A DNA stretch of 64,000 bases from contig NZ_NJIX01000011.1 of NCBI RefSeq assembly GCF_002209485.1, positions 1 through 64,000 on the forward strand, in the 5' to 3' direction. Below are positions 1 through 8,223 of the stretch, piece after piece. This stretch comes from Achromobacter sp. HZ34. Lineage in GTDB: Bacteria; Pseudomonadota; Gammaproteobacteria; Burkholderiales; Burkholderiaceae_B. Under the pieces are notes generated by a model. The model saw only the letters and a list, made by a program, of their open reading frames with translations. It had not been told where the DNA came from and did not search any database. How positions within the stretch are numbered: the stretch's first letter is position 1; each line of letters opens with the position of its first letter. The position numbers and the translations under genes were made by a program.

Positions 1-278
1 CCGCGCCCGCGCCGTCGGCCGGGCAGGCGCCGGCGGCGCCCGTCGGCACCGCGCCGGCTGGCGCGCGGCCTGGGCAAGGCGGGCCGGCGCAGGCCGGGCA
101 GGACGAGAGCGGCGGTTTCATGAAGGAAGTCAGCGATGTCCTGTTCGGTTCCACCGGCCCGCGCGGCGGCAAGCGCGACGGCGTGGTCCAGAGCATGGCC
201 AAGACCGCCCTGCGCCAGGCTGCCCGCGAACTCGTCCGCGGTGTCCTGGGTTCTTTGACAGGCTCCCGCCGCCGCTGA
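1..278 (+). CDS. yjgR: HerA-like/DUF853 (YjgR) ATPase, C-terminal fragment
   Basis: The gene is cut by the left edge; 91 codons remain, ending at TGA 276-278. The visible part begins with an Ala/Pro/Gly/Gln-rich linker and ends with the block [20 protein letters not shown], followed by a basic helix and the tail GSLTGSRRR. That block matches the C-terminus of the cytosolic YjgR (DUF853) family, P-loop ATPases related to the archaeal HerA helicase whose cellular role is poorly defined. The Walker motifs lie outside the window, so the family call rests on the tail alone. A hairpin terminator follows 33 bases after the stop. Confidence 0.65.
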   Translation, partial: APAPSAGQAPAAPVGTAPAGARPGQGGPAQAGQDESGGFMKEVSDVLFGSTGPRGGKRDGVVQSMAKTALRQAARELVRGVLGSLTGSRRR

Positions 279-310
279 CGCGCAGTGGCTTGTTAAATCA
301 ACATGCTTGA

Positions 311-346
311 AAGGGTCGCCCCATTTAAAAATGGGGTGACCCTTTT
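311..346 (+). terminator. Rho-independent terminator after yjgR
   Basis: Arms 311-326 and 329-344 pair over 16 positions with a single G-T wobble around an A-rich loop, and the right arm runs into TTTT. It lies just downstream of the left-edge gene on the same strand. Confidence 0.8.
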
Positions 347-456
347 ACCCCCCGTTGCTGTCGCCCAGGATTGTCCCCGGGCGGGTCAACTGCCCGCGAG
401 GCGCGTCACCGGTTACCGCGCTCCGGCGCGTAATGGCTTGTTGAGCCGGCATACAG

Positions 457-493
457 AAAGGCCGCCCCATTTTTATATGGGGCGGCCTTTTTC
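457..493. terminator. Bidirectional terminator between convergent genes
   Basis: AAAGGCCGCCCCAT (457-470) pairs perfectly with ATGGGGCGGCCTTT (477-490), with TTTTTCTC on the plus side and TTTCTGT on the minus side. It lies 26 bases beyond the stop of the minus-strand aminotransferase gene and can serve that operon as well as back up the first terminator. Confidence 0.8.
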
Positions 494-518
494 TCTCCCT
501 GCCGTGGCAGGCGGGTTG

Positions 519-1883
519 TCAGCTGGCTACGAAGCGCGTGACGTCGTCCAGCGTGCGCTTGAAGCGCGTCACCATCTCCGTCACTTCGGCGGGCGTGATG
601 ATCAGCGGCGGGCAGAAGGCCACGGTGTCCTGGATGCCGCGGATGATCAAGCCATGCTCGTGCGCCTTTTCATACGCATAGGCGCCGGCCTTGCCCAAGG
701 GGTCGAAAGGCCGCTTGGTCGCCTTGTCCGCCACCAGTTCGACGCCGGCGATCAAGCCCACCCCGCGCACTTCACCGACCAGCGGATGGTCGGCCAGGGC
801 CCGCAGCTGTTCATGCAGCAGCGCGCCGCACTCGGCGGCATTGTCGATCAGCTTGCGCTCGTCGATGATCTTCAGGTTCTCCAGCGCCACGGCGGTGGCC
901 ACGGGGTGGCCGCTGGCGGTGTAGCCGTGCCCCAGGGTCCCCACCTTGCCGCTGTTCTCGGCGATGACTTCATTGACCTTGGCCGACAGCAGCACGGCAG
1001 CCAGCGGCTGGTAGGACGAAGTGATCTGCTTGGAGAACACCATGATGTCGGGTTCGATGCCATAGACATCGCTGCCGAAGCGTTGGCCCAGGCGGCCGAA
1101 GCCGGTAATCACTTCGTCGGCGATCACCAGGATGTCGTGCTTGCGGCACACGGCCTGGATCTTCTGCCAATACGTGCGCGGCGGGGCGATGACGCCGCCG
1201 GCGCCCATCAGGGGCTCGCCGATGAAGGCAGCCACGGTTTCCGGGCCTTCCTGCTGGATCAGCGCCTCCAGCTCATTGGCCAGGCGCGTGGCGAAGTCCT
1301 CTTCCGATTCGCCGGGGTTGGCGTAGCGGTAGTGGTGGGGACATGCAGTGTGCTTGATCTGCGGCAGGGGCAGGTCGAAATCGCGGTGGTTGCCCACCAG
1401 GCCGGTCAGGCTGGCCGAAGCCACCGTCACGCCGTGATAGGACCGCTGGCGCGCGATGATCTTCTTTTTCAGCGGCCGGCCCAGGGCATTGTTGTAGTAC
1501 CAGACGAACTTGATGACGGTGTCGTTGGCTTCCGAACCGGAGTTCGTGAAGAAGGCCGTCGCCATGCGGCCTTCCGTGTAATCGACCAGCTTCTGCGCCA
1601 GCTCGATGGCCGGCACGTGCGACTTGGACGTGAACGTATGGTAGTAGGGCAGCTTGCTCATCTGGCGGGTGGCGGCGTCCACCAGGCGCTGCTCGCCGAA
1701 GCCGACGGCGACGCTCCACAGGCCGGCCATGCCTTCGATGTACTGCTTGCCTTGATCGTCGTAGACGTAGATGCCTTCACCGCGGTCGATCACGCGCGGG
1801 CCGGTGCTACGGAGCTTGATGACATTGGTATAGGGGTGCAGATGAGTGCGGACGTCGGTGCTGTGGGTGTCGTTGGAAGACAT
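519..1883 (-). CDS. Class III (omega) aminotransferase, polyamine/diamine-type
   Basis: 454 residues, the usual length for class III PLP-dependent aminotransferases, which move an amino group from an amine or omega-amino acid to pyruvate or a keto acid in the cytosol. The GSGSEAND-type phosphate-binding stretch is at about 115-121, the cofactor aspartate is D256 in IADEV, and the Schiff-base lysine is K285 in FSKQITSSYQPLAA. The sequence resembles SpuC-like polyamine:pyruvate transaminases more than ornithine or GABA enzymes, but substrate cannot be read from sequence. It is the last gene of a minus-strand run that includes an acetylpolyamine-amidohydrolase-like enzyme and a peptide-type importer, which supports an amine-catabolic role. 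The divergent regulator of the run is of the MocR type, itself an aminotransferase-fold regulator. Confidence 0.88.
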   Translation of the reverse strand: MSSNDTHSTDVRTHLHPYTNVIKLRSTGPRVIDRGEGIYVYDDQGKQYIEGMAGLWSVAVGFGEQRLVDAATRQMSKLPYYHTFTSKSHVPAIELAQKLVDYTEGRMATAFFTNSGSEANDTVIKFVWYYNNALGRPLKKKIIARQRSYHGVTVASASLTGLVGNHRDFDLPLPQIKHTACPHHYRYANPGESEEDFATRLANELEALIQQEGPETVAAFIGEPLMGAGGVIAPPRTYWQKIQAVCRKHDILVIADEVITGFGRLGQRFGSDVYGIEPDIMVFSKQITSSYQPLAAVLLSAKVNEVIAENSGKVGTLGHGYTASGHPVATAVALENLKIIDERKLIDNAAECGALLHEQLRALADHPLVGEVRGVGLIAGVELVADKATKRPFDPLGKAGAYAYEKAHEHGLIIRGIQDTVAFCPPLIITPAEVTEMVTRFKRTLDDVTRFVAS

Positions 1884-1983
1884 GATGGATTTCCTGCGTT
1901 GGTGGCCGCCCGGCTATACGGGGAAAACGCGTCTGGAAGTGGCGCGGCCAATACCTGGATGATATATGGGAGCGGAGTTTGCG

Positions 1984-2910
1984 TCAGCGGCGTCGGCTCA
2001 AGGCCAGGAACAATCCTGCGCCGCAAATCAGGACAATGCCGCCCGCGGCGATGGCGTCGGGTGGGCGGTCGAACAGGAAGGTGCTGTAGGCCACCGCCAT
2101 CGGCAGCTGCAGGTAGTTCAGCGGCGCCAGCGTGGAAGCCGCCACCCGCTGGAAGGCGCCGATCAACAATACCTGGGCGATGCCGCTGCACATGCCCAAC
2201 GCCAGCAAGGCCAGCAGTTCGCCGGCGCCGGGCGTGACCGCCGGCGGGAAGAAGGGCGCCGGCAGCGCCGCGCCAATCCAGCAGATTGCCGTGGCGTAGC
2301 CGAACTGCGTATGGCCGGGTGTCTGGCCAGCCAGCCGGCGTGTCACCAGCTGGAACAGGGCGTAGCTGACGGCGGCCACCACCATCAGGGCCGTGCCTAT
2401 CCAGGGCAGGTCGCCGCCGGGCCGCACGATCAACAGCATGCCGCCGAAACCCACCGCTACCGCCAGCCATTGCATGAGGCGCACGTGCTCCTGCACCAGC
2501 CATGGTGACAGGGCCACCATGATCAGCGGCGCGGTGAAGTAGATCGCCGTCGCTTCGGACAGGGGCATCCAGATCAGGGCGGTCATATAGCAAGTGCCCA
2601 CCGTGCAAAGCAACAGCCCGCGAGCCACGAGCAGGGGGGTGGGACGACGCGCCGCCCGTTCGGGCGCGGCGGCCGCGGCCCGCGCCCGGCCTCGCCACAC
2701 GCGCAACAGCCACACGATCCCCACCAGCGCCACTGCCGTGTAACGCATCAGGTTGAGAAACGTGGGCGGATAGCGCGTGATCATGTACTTCGAGCCCGCA
2801 TCGAAGGTGGCGAACGCCACCAGGGCACCGAGGAACATCAGGCAACCGGTGCGCTGCGCGGACGCCGGCGTAAGCAGGGCGAACGGTTTGCCGCGGGCAA
2901 TGATGCTCAT
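1984..2910 (-). CDS. DMT-superfamily transporter (EamA family)
   Basis: 308 residues with about ten hydrophobic segments in two EamA-like halves, typical of inner-membrane drug/metabolite permeases (RhaT/YdcZ-like). The first half carries the recognisable block TAIYFTAPLIM (about 126-136). EamA proteins usually export amino acids, amines or other small metabolites. It lies between the amidohydrolase (38 bases upstream) and the aminotransferase (100 bases downstream), on the same strand. In this setting it may export a surplus or toxic intermediate of the amine pathway, which is inference. The start MSIIARGKPF precedes the first membrane segment by about 20 residues. Confidence 0.88.
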   Translation of the reverse strand: MSIIARGKPFALLTPASAQRTGCLMFLGALVAFATFDAGSKYMITRYPPTFLNLMRYTAVALVGIVWLLRVWRGRARAAAAAPERAARRPTPLLVARGLLLCTVGTCYMTALIWMPLSEATAIYFTAPLIMVALSPWLVQEHVRLMQWLAVAVGFGGMLLIVRPGGDLPWIGTALMVVAAVSYALFQLVTRRLAGQTPGHTQFGYATAICWIGAALPAPFFPPAVTPGAGELLALLALGMCSGIAQVLLIGAFQRVAASTLAPLNYLQLPMAVAYSTFLFDRPPDAIAAGGIVLICGAGLFLALSRRR

Positions 2911-2948
2911 GGAAGGGTGCTCATGGTGTGATCTTCATACGGCGATGC

Positions 2949-4046
2949 TCACAGCACCGCGGCCTGCCCGGCACGTTGCGCCTGGCCGTCCGGCGCCAGG
3001 CCCTGCAAGAACGCATCCAGGGCCGCGCCGATGGCTTCCACCATGTAGCCGCCTTCCTGCACCACCACCGTGGGCAGGCCCAGCCCGGCGATGCGTTCGC
3101 CCAGCTGGCGATACGCATCGATGTCCACCTTCAACACGCTGATGGGATCGTCCTTGTACGTATCGAAGCCAAGCGGCAGCACCAGCGCCTGCGGCCGGTA
3201 GTCGCGCAAGGCGGTCAGCGCCTCGTCCAGCGCGGCCAGGAAGGTCGCGCCGTCCGCGCCGTGCGGCAGGGGATAGTTCAGGTTGTAGCCATGGCCGCTG
3301 CCATAACCCCGTTCGTGCGCGTAGCCAGTGTAGAAGGGGTAGTAATGCGTGGGATCGGCATGCAGCGACAGCGTCATCACGTCGGCGCGGCGGTAGAAGA
3401 TGTTCTGCGTGCCGTCGCCGTGGTGGGCGTCCACGTCCAGCACGGCCACTTTGTCGTAGCTCTGGCGCAAACGCTGCGCCGCTGCCGCGCTGCTGTTCAG
3501 ATAGCAGAAACCACCCGCGCGGTCCGCATGCGCGTGGTGGCCGGACGGGCGGCACAGCGCATAGGCGCTGCCCTGCGTGGCGCGCGCATGATCGGCGGCG
3601 GCCACCGCGCTATGCGTCGAGCGCAAGGCCGAACGCCAGGTGTGGGGGCCGATGGGGCTGGCCAGGTCACCCAGGTAATAACCGGTCTGCGCCACGATGG
3701 ACGGCGACGGGCAGGGGCCGCGCGCGTCGTCCTCGACACGGCCGTTGTAGTAGGGCGAGAGATTGGGCAGCACCTCGATGCCGGGCTCGATGGCGCCCGG
3801 CTTCTTCAATTCCTGCCAGCGGTCCCAGGCGCTGGCCAGGTAGTCCAGGTAAGCGTCGCTGTGCACGCCGGCCAGGGGCGCGCGGCCGAAGTCCGGTGGC
3901 GATTCGACGGGGATGCCGCGCGCCTGCAGCTTGGCCAGCAGCGCCTCGGCCCGCGCCGGCAGGTCGGTGGGTTTGCTGATGCGGCCCAGCCGCATGAACT
4001 GCTGCGGGTCGTGCAGTATCTGTTCCGCGCAAAAAAAAGCCTTCAT
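2949..4046 (-). CDS. Acetylpolyamine amidohydrolase / class II histone-deacetylase-like
   Basis: 365 residues of the arginase/deacetylase fold. The tandem histidines H170-H171 (RPSGHHAHAD), the metal-binding D206 and H208 (DVDAHHGDG), D295 (LGFDTYKDDP) and the transition-state tyrosine Y334 (QEGGY) are all present, so the enzyme should be an active zinc amidohydrolase. The insert around 230-245 (DPTHYYPFYTGYAHE) resembles the L2-type insertion of bacterial acetylpolyamine amidohydrolases, which narrows the active site for slender substrates such as N-acetylputrescine. It is cytosolic, with no signal peptide. A cupin gene lies 50 bases upstream and the DMT permease 38 bases downstream. Bacterial homologues act in polyamine degradation; the true substrate here is unknown. 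Confidence 0.88.
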   Translation of the reverse strand: MKAFFCAEQILHDPQQFMRLGRISKPTDLPARAEALLAKLQARGIPVESPPDFGRAPLAGVHSDAYLDYLASAWDRWQELKKPGAIEPGIEVLPNLSPYYNGRVEDDARGPCPSPSIVAQTGYYLGDLASPIGPHTWRSALRSTHSAVAAADHARATQGSAYALCRPSGHHAHADRAGGFCYLNSSAAAAQRLRQSYDKVAVLDVDAHHGDGTQNIFYRRADVMTLSLHADPTHYYPFYTGYAHERGYGSGHGYNLNYPLPHGADGATFLAALDEALTALRDYRPQALVLPLGFDTYKDDPISVLKVDIDAYRQLGERIAGLGLPTVVVQEGGYMVEAIGAALDAFLQGLAPDGQAQRAGQAAVL

Positions 4047-4096
4047 GACATTGCCTCGATCGCTGATTTACCTGGAAAGAAGTGCAGCGCGCGCGC

Positions 4097-4438
4097 TCAA
4101 GCGGCGTGCTGATCCGGCTGCGTGCAACACCCTGCGCTGTCCGCACCGTCCGCGCTTTTCAACTCGATCTCCACGAAAACGAATTCCTCCGTCCCAGGGT
4201 TGATCACATTGTGTTCCACCCCGACCGGCCGGTAGTAGGACTGGCCGGTGGTCAAGGCGCTGCGGACTTCGCCGCGCGGTGTCTCCAGCAGCAGTTCCCC
4301 CGTGGTCTGCGGCACCACCACGTAGTGCATGCCATGGCGATGCCACCCGGTTTCGCCGCCGGGCGGGAAGCGCCATTCGGTGACCTTGACCAGTTCGTTG
4401 TCGATCTGGACGGTGGGCGTGGCGGCGGGGCGTTGCAT
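4097..4438 (-). CDS. Small single-domain cupin protein
   Basis: 113 residues forming one cupin barrel. Motif 1 is seen as PGGETGWHRHGMHYVVVPQTTG-like spacing (about 26-47) with the two metal-type histidines of HRH, and a second motif with Pro and His lies around 70-76 (PVGVEHNVINPG). Stand-alone cupins of this size can be dioxygenases, isomerases or ligand-binding proteins, so no reaction is assigned. It sits in the minus-strand amine-catabolic run, between the transporter ATPase and the amidohydrolase, and is probably cotranscribed. The C-terminal tail (about 95-113) is polar and likely disordered. Confidence 0.8.
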   Translation of the reverse strand: MQRPAATPTVQIDNELVKVTEWRFPPGGETGWHRHGMHYVVVPQTTGELLLETPRGEVRSALTTGQSYYRPVGVEHNVINPGTEEFVFVEIELKSADGADSAGCCTQPDQHAA

Positions 4439-4522
4439 CGGATGTCTCCTGGGGTCTGCAGCGGCTGGTGTGCGTGGCTGCTCGTATGGGTTCCGGTAAT
4501 TCGTCGGGTGCGCGGGGCGCTG

Positions 4523-6235
4523 CTACGTCGCCTCGCTGGTATCCACGCGCGTGCTGTCCCAGGCGCGGCCGGGCACCGCGCCGATCAGCCGCTGGGTATA
4601 GGCATGCTGGGGTGCATCGAAAATCTGCGCGGGGCTGCCGTACTCGACCACCTTGCCCTGGTGCATCACCAGCACGGCATTGCAGATCTGCGCCGCCACC
4701 CGCAGGTCATGGGTGATGAAGACCAGGCCGATGCGCAGCCGCTGCTGCAGATCGCGCAACAGTTCAAGCACCTGCGCCTGTACCGACACATCCAGCGCCG
4801 ATACCGACTCGTCCGCCACCAGCACCTTGGGATCCAGCGCCAGGGCGCGTGCGATGCCGATGCGCTGGCGCTGGCCGCCGGAAAACTGGTTGGGATAGCG
4901 GTCGAAGGCCGATGCATCCAGGCGCACCAGTTCCAGCAATTCCCGCGCGCGCGCATGGGCCTGTTCGCGCGGCTTGCCGGCGGCCATGGGCCCGTCGCTG
5001 ATGATGCGGCCCACGGTCTGGCGCGGGTTCAGCGACGCGAAGGGATCCTGGAAAATCATCTGGATATCCTTGCGCAGCGGGCGAAACGCACTTTCCGACA
5101 GCGGCGCGATGTCCTGGCCGTCGAACAGCATCTGCCCGCCATCGATGCCGACCAGCTTGAGCAGGCATTTGCCTATGGTCGACTTGCCCGATCCCGACTC
5201 GCCCACGATGCCCAGGGTCTCGCCACGGCGCACGCGGAAGCTGACGTCGTCAACCGCGCGCACCACGCGCTTCTTGCCCAGCCAGCCATGGCCGGTGACG
5301 TAGGTCTTGCACAGGTTCTTCACCTCCAGCACCACTTCTTCCTGTGGTGCATCCTCCCTGGCTTGCGCGCGCCGATGCGGCACCGCGGCGATCAGGCGGC
5401 GGGTGTAGGGATGTACCGGCCGGTTCAGTACCTGTTCGGCCGGTCCTTGTTCGACCACCAGGCCTTTTTCCATGACCACCACCCGGTGGGCGATCTCCGC
5501 CACCACGCCGAAGTCATGGGTGACGAACATCACGCCCATGCCTTTCTGCTGCTGGATGCGGGCAATCAGGGCCAGGATCTGCGCCTGCGTGGTGACGTCC
5601 AGCGCCGTGGTCGGCTCGTCGGCAATCAGCAGCGCCGGTTCCAGCGCCAGGGCCATGGCGATCATGACGCGCTGGCGCTGGCCGCCGGACAGACGGAAAG
5701 GATAGGTGTGGAACAAGGTGGCGGGGTCGGGCAGGCCGACGAAATCCAGCATCTCCAGCACGCGCCGTTCGCGCGCGGGGCCGGGATAGGCCTCGTGCAC
5801 GCGCATCACTTCGGCGATCTGCTCGCCCACCGTCATCAAGGGATTCAGGGCCGACAGCGGCTCCTGGAAGATCATCGCCATGTCCTTGCCGCGCATGTCG
5901 CGCAAGGCGCTTTCAGGTTGCGTCAGCAGGTCCTGCCCGCGCAACAGGATCTGTCCGCCTTGCGGCCGCAGATAGGTAGGCAGCAGGCCCATGATGGCGT
6001 TGGCGCTCATCGACTTGCCCGAGCCCGATTCGCCCACGATGCAAAGGATTTCGCCGGCGCGGATGTCGTAGCTGACATCGCTCACCGCATAGGGCCGGTC
6101 GCCGCCGGCCGGCAGCGCGATGGTCAGGCCGCGCACGGACAGCAGCGGTGCGGCAGGGTCTTGCGGTGGCAGCGTGGCTCGTGCCGCTTGCACTGGCGGC
6201 GGCGTGGAGGACTGCTGGTTCAGGTGCGTGGTCAT
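4523..6235 (-). CDS. Dipeptide/oligopeptide-type ABC transporter, fused double ATPase
   Basis: 570 residues containing two complete ATP-binding cassettes in one chain, the GsiA/YliA arrangement in which DppD- and DppF-like subunits are fused. Cassette 1 has Walker A GESGSGKS (68-75), signature LSGGQRQR (182-189) and Walker [13 protein letters not shown] (202-213). Cassette 2 has GESGSGKS (345-352), FSGGQRQR (451-458) and [12 protein letters not shown] (471-482). The protein powers import of a peptide-like or amine-containing solute at the inner membrane face. The two permease genes and the binding-protein gene lie immediately upstream on the same strand, 18 bases away, so the importer is complete. 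Confidence 0.93.
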   Translation of the reverse strand: MTTHLNQQSSTPPPVQAARATLPPQDPAAPLLSVRGLTIALPAGGDRPYAVSDVSYDIRAGEILCIVGESGSGKSMSANAIMGLLPTYLRPQGGQILLRGQDLLTQPESALRDMRGKDMAMIFQEPLSALNPLMTVGEQIAEVMRVHEAYPGPARERRVLEMLDFVGLPDPATLFHTYPFRLSGGQRQRVMIAMALALEPALLIADEPTTALDVTTQAQILALIARIQQQKGMGVMFVTHDFGVVAEIAHRVVVMEKGLVVEQGPAEQVLNRPVHPYTRRLIAAVPHRRAQAREDAPQEEVVLEVKNLCKTYVTGHGWLGKKRVVRAVDDVSFRVRRGETLGIVGESGSGKSTIGKCLLKLVGIDGGQMLFDGQDIAPLSESAFRPLRKDIQMIFQDPFASLNPRQTVGRIISDGPMAAGKPREQAHARARELLELVRLDASAFDRYPNQFSGGQRQRIGIARALALDPKVLVADESVSALDVSVQAQVLELLRDLQQRLRIGLVFITHDLRVAAQICNAVLVMHQGKVVEYGSPAQIFDAPQHAYTQRLIGAVPGRAWDSTRVDTSEAT

Positions 6236-6253
6236 AAGTCTGGCTCCCGCCTC

Positions 6254-7093
6254 TCATTCGCCGCGGCGGCGCAGTTGCGGGTTCAAGGCGTCGTTCAAGC
6301 CTTCACCGATCAGGTTGATGGCCAGCACCGTCAGCAGAATGGCCAGGCCAGGCCACACGCTCATCCACCAGGCATCGCGGATCATGGTGCGCGCCGCGCC
6401 TATCATGAACCCCCAGCTCATGAGGTTGCGATCGCCCAGGCCCAGGAAGGACAGCGACGATTCCGTCAGGATGGCCGTGGCCACCATGAAGGAGGCCGAC
6501 ACGATGATGGGCGACATGGCGTTGGGCAGGATCTGCGTGGCGACGATGCGCGAGGGCTTCTGGCCGATGACGATGGCCGCCTGCACGAACTCGCGCTGCT
6601 TCAGCGTCATGAACTCCGACCGCACCAGACGCGCCGCCGGCGGCCACGACACCACGGAAATGGCGCCCATGATGGAGTAGATCGAGGGGCCCAGCACGGC
6701 CACGATCACCACGGCCATCGCCAGCTGCGGGATGGTCTGGAAGAACTCGGTGAAGCGCATCAGGAAGTCGTCGATGCGGCCGCCGCAGTAGCCGGCGGTG
6801 GCGCCCACCACCACGCCGAACAGCAAGGCCACACCGGTGGACAGCAGGCCTATCATCAGCGAAACCCGTGCGCCCCAGACCAGGCCGGCGGTGATGTCGC
6901 GGCCCAGCATGTCGGTGCCGAAAGGATAGGCCGCATCCGTGAAGGGCTTGATCAGCGGCGACGCCACCATCATCCAGGGCGAATCTTCATACAGATAGGG
7001 CGCGGCGATGGCGGCCACGATCACCACGACGATGATGGCCAGGCCGGCCACGGCGCCGTAGTTGCGGGCATAGCGTTTGAAAAAGGCCTTCAT
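6254..7093 (-). CDS. ABC transporter permease, DppC/GsiD family
   Basis: 279 residues from ATG 7093, chosen because it gives the usual short N-terminus MKAFFKRYARNYGAVAG before the first membrane helix; a longer reading would add over 100 residues from the overlapping gene. About six membrane segments are visible and the cytoplasmic EAA-type loop lies in the second half (FVQAAIVIGQKPSRIVATQILPNA region). The family pairs with a DppB-like subunit to form the translocation pore. Its ATG overlaps the stop of the upstream permease by four bases (7090-7093), indicating translational coupling. Confidence 0.93.
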   Translation of the reverse strand: MKAFFKRYARNYGAVAGLAIIVVVIVAAIAAPYLYEDSPWMMVASPLIKPFTDAAYPFGTDMLGRDITAGLVWGARVSLMIGLLSTGVALLFGVVVGATAGYCGGRIDDFLMRFTEFFQTIPQLAMAVVIVAVLGPSIYSIMGAISVVSWPPAARLVRSEFMTLKQREFVQAAIVIGQKPSRIVATQILPNAMSPIIVSASFMVATAILTESSLSFLGLGDRNLMSWGFMIGAARTMIRDAWWMSVWPGLAILLTVLAINLIGEGLNDALNPQLRRRGE

Positions 7094-8094
7094 GCGCCCG
7101 CTCCTTGTCCGCCCGCGCCGATGCGGGGGTCGACCAGGCGATAGATGATGTCCGTGATCACGTTGAATACCACCACCAGCACGGAAGTCACCAGGAAGAT
7201 GCCCAGCAGCAGCTGGTAATCGCGCTGCAGCAGGGCGTCGAACATCAGCCGGCCGATGCCGGGCCAGGCGAACACTGTTTCGGTGAGCACCGCGCCGCCG
7301 GCCATCTGCCCCAGCTGGATGCCGGCGAAAGTGATCACCGGCAGCAGGGCGTTGCGCAGCACATGCGCGCGAATGACGCGGCCCGGCGCCACGCCCTTGG
7401 CGCGCGCCGTCTTGACGAATTCCATGCCGATGACTTCCAGCATGGACGCGCGCGTCAGCCGTACATACACGGCCATGAAGAAGCATCCCAGCGTGATCAC
7501 GGGCAAGACCAGGTGCTCGGCGATGTCGCTCACCCGCGCCCAGCCGGCCAGGTTGGCGCCCACCGTCTCCATGCCGAAAGCGGGCAGCCAGCCCAGCAGC
7601 ACGGAAAACAGCAGGATGCCCATCAGCGACAGCCAGAACAGCGGCGTCGCATACAGCAGCAACGCGCCGCTGGTGACCACGCTGTCGAGCCAGCGGCCGC
7701 GATTGTCATAGCGGGCCCGTGCCGCCACCACGCCCAGCAGCACGCCAAGTACGATGGAAAACACGAAGGCGCAACTCATCAGCAGGAAAGTGGCCGGCAG
7801 GCGCTCGGCGATCAGGTCGATGACCGGCACATGGTTGCGATAGGAAAAGCCCAGGTCCAGCGTGGCCACGCCTTTCAGGTACAAGCCCAGCTGGGTCAGC
7901 ACCGGCTTGTCCAGGCCGAAGGCCGTGCGCAATTGCTCGACGTAGGCGGCATCGCTGGCGCCCGCCTGGCCCGCCAGCACCGCGGCGGGATCGCCGGGCG
8001 CCATGCGGATGAGAAAGAAATTGATGATCACGACGCCGAGTACGACCACCAGGGCCTTGCCGACGCGCGCCAGCAAAAAAGACAAAAATTTCAT
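7090..8094 (-). CDS. ABC transporter permease, DppB/GsiC family
   Basis: 334 residues from ATG 8094, the start that leaves a typical MKFLSFLLARVGKALVVVLG N-terminal helix. It carries the DppB hallmark IRMAPGDPA near residues 29-37, a periplasmic domain, and the EAA-type loop EFVKTARAKGVAPGRVI towards the C-terminus. About six transmembrane helices form half of the importer channel. It follows the binding-protein gene after a 129-base gap that holds no gene, and overlaps the DppC-like gene by four bases. Confidence 0.93.
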   Translation of the reverse strand: MKFLSFLLARVGKALVVVLGVVIINFFLIRMAPGDPAAVLAGQAGASDAAYVEQLRTAFGLDKPVLTQLGLYLKGVATLDLGFSYRNHVPVIDLIAERLPATFLLMSCAFVFSIVLGVLLGVVAARARYDNRGRWLDSVVTSGALLLYATPLFWLSLMGILLFSVLLGWLPAFGMETVGANLAGWARVSDIAEHLVLPVITLGCFFMAVYVRLTRASMLEVIGMEFVKTARAKGVAPGRVIRAHVLRNALLPVITFAGIQLGQMAGGAVLTETVFAWPGIGRLMFDALLQRDYQLLLGIFLVTSVLVVVFNVITDIIYRLVDPRIGAGGQGAGA

Positions 8095-8223
8095 GCGGAC
8101 ATCCTCATCCCTGTGCCGTGCCCTGTGCCTTGTTCCCTGTGCACGGATCCCCTGCCCACGGGCATGCCGCGGCGCGGCGGTGGCGGCGTCAGCCTTCACC
8201 GGCGCGGCTGCGGCGAGCCAGCC

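Larger units (their letters stand above)
284..493. repeat. Diverged tandem repeat of a terminator segment
   Basis: Two copies lie about 148 bases apart (284-346 and 432-493). Each begins with a TGGCTTGTT word, and 15-17 bases later has GAAAGG(G)-YCGCCCCAT followed by a hairpin and a T-rich tail. Spacing and order are conserved while loop bases differ, so this looks like an old duplication of terminator-containing DNA and not two unrelated hairpins. Confidence 0.55.

Noticed and set aside
4082-7144. A 1020-codon open frame on the plus strand opposite the transporter genes, and similar long antisense frames (303-2237, 7105-9864, 23713-25575)
   Set aside because: They run antisense to well-identified genes, have His/Arg/Gln/Gly-rich compositions typical of reverse frames in high-GC DNA, and match no family.
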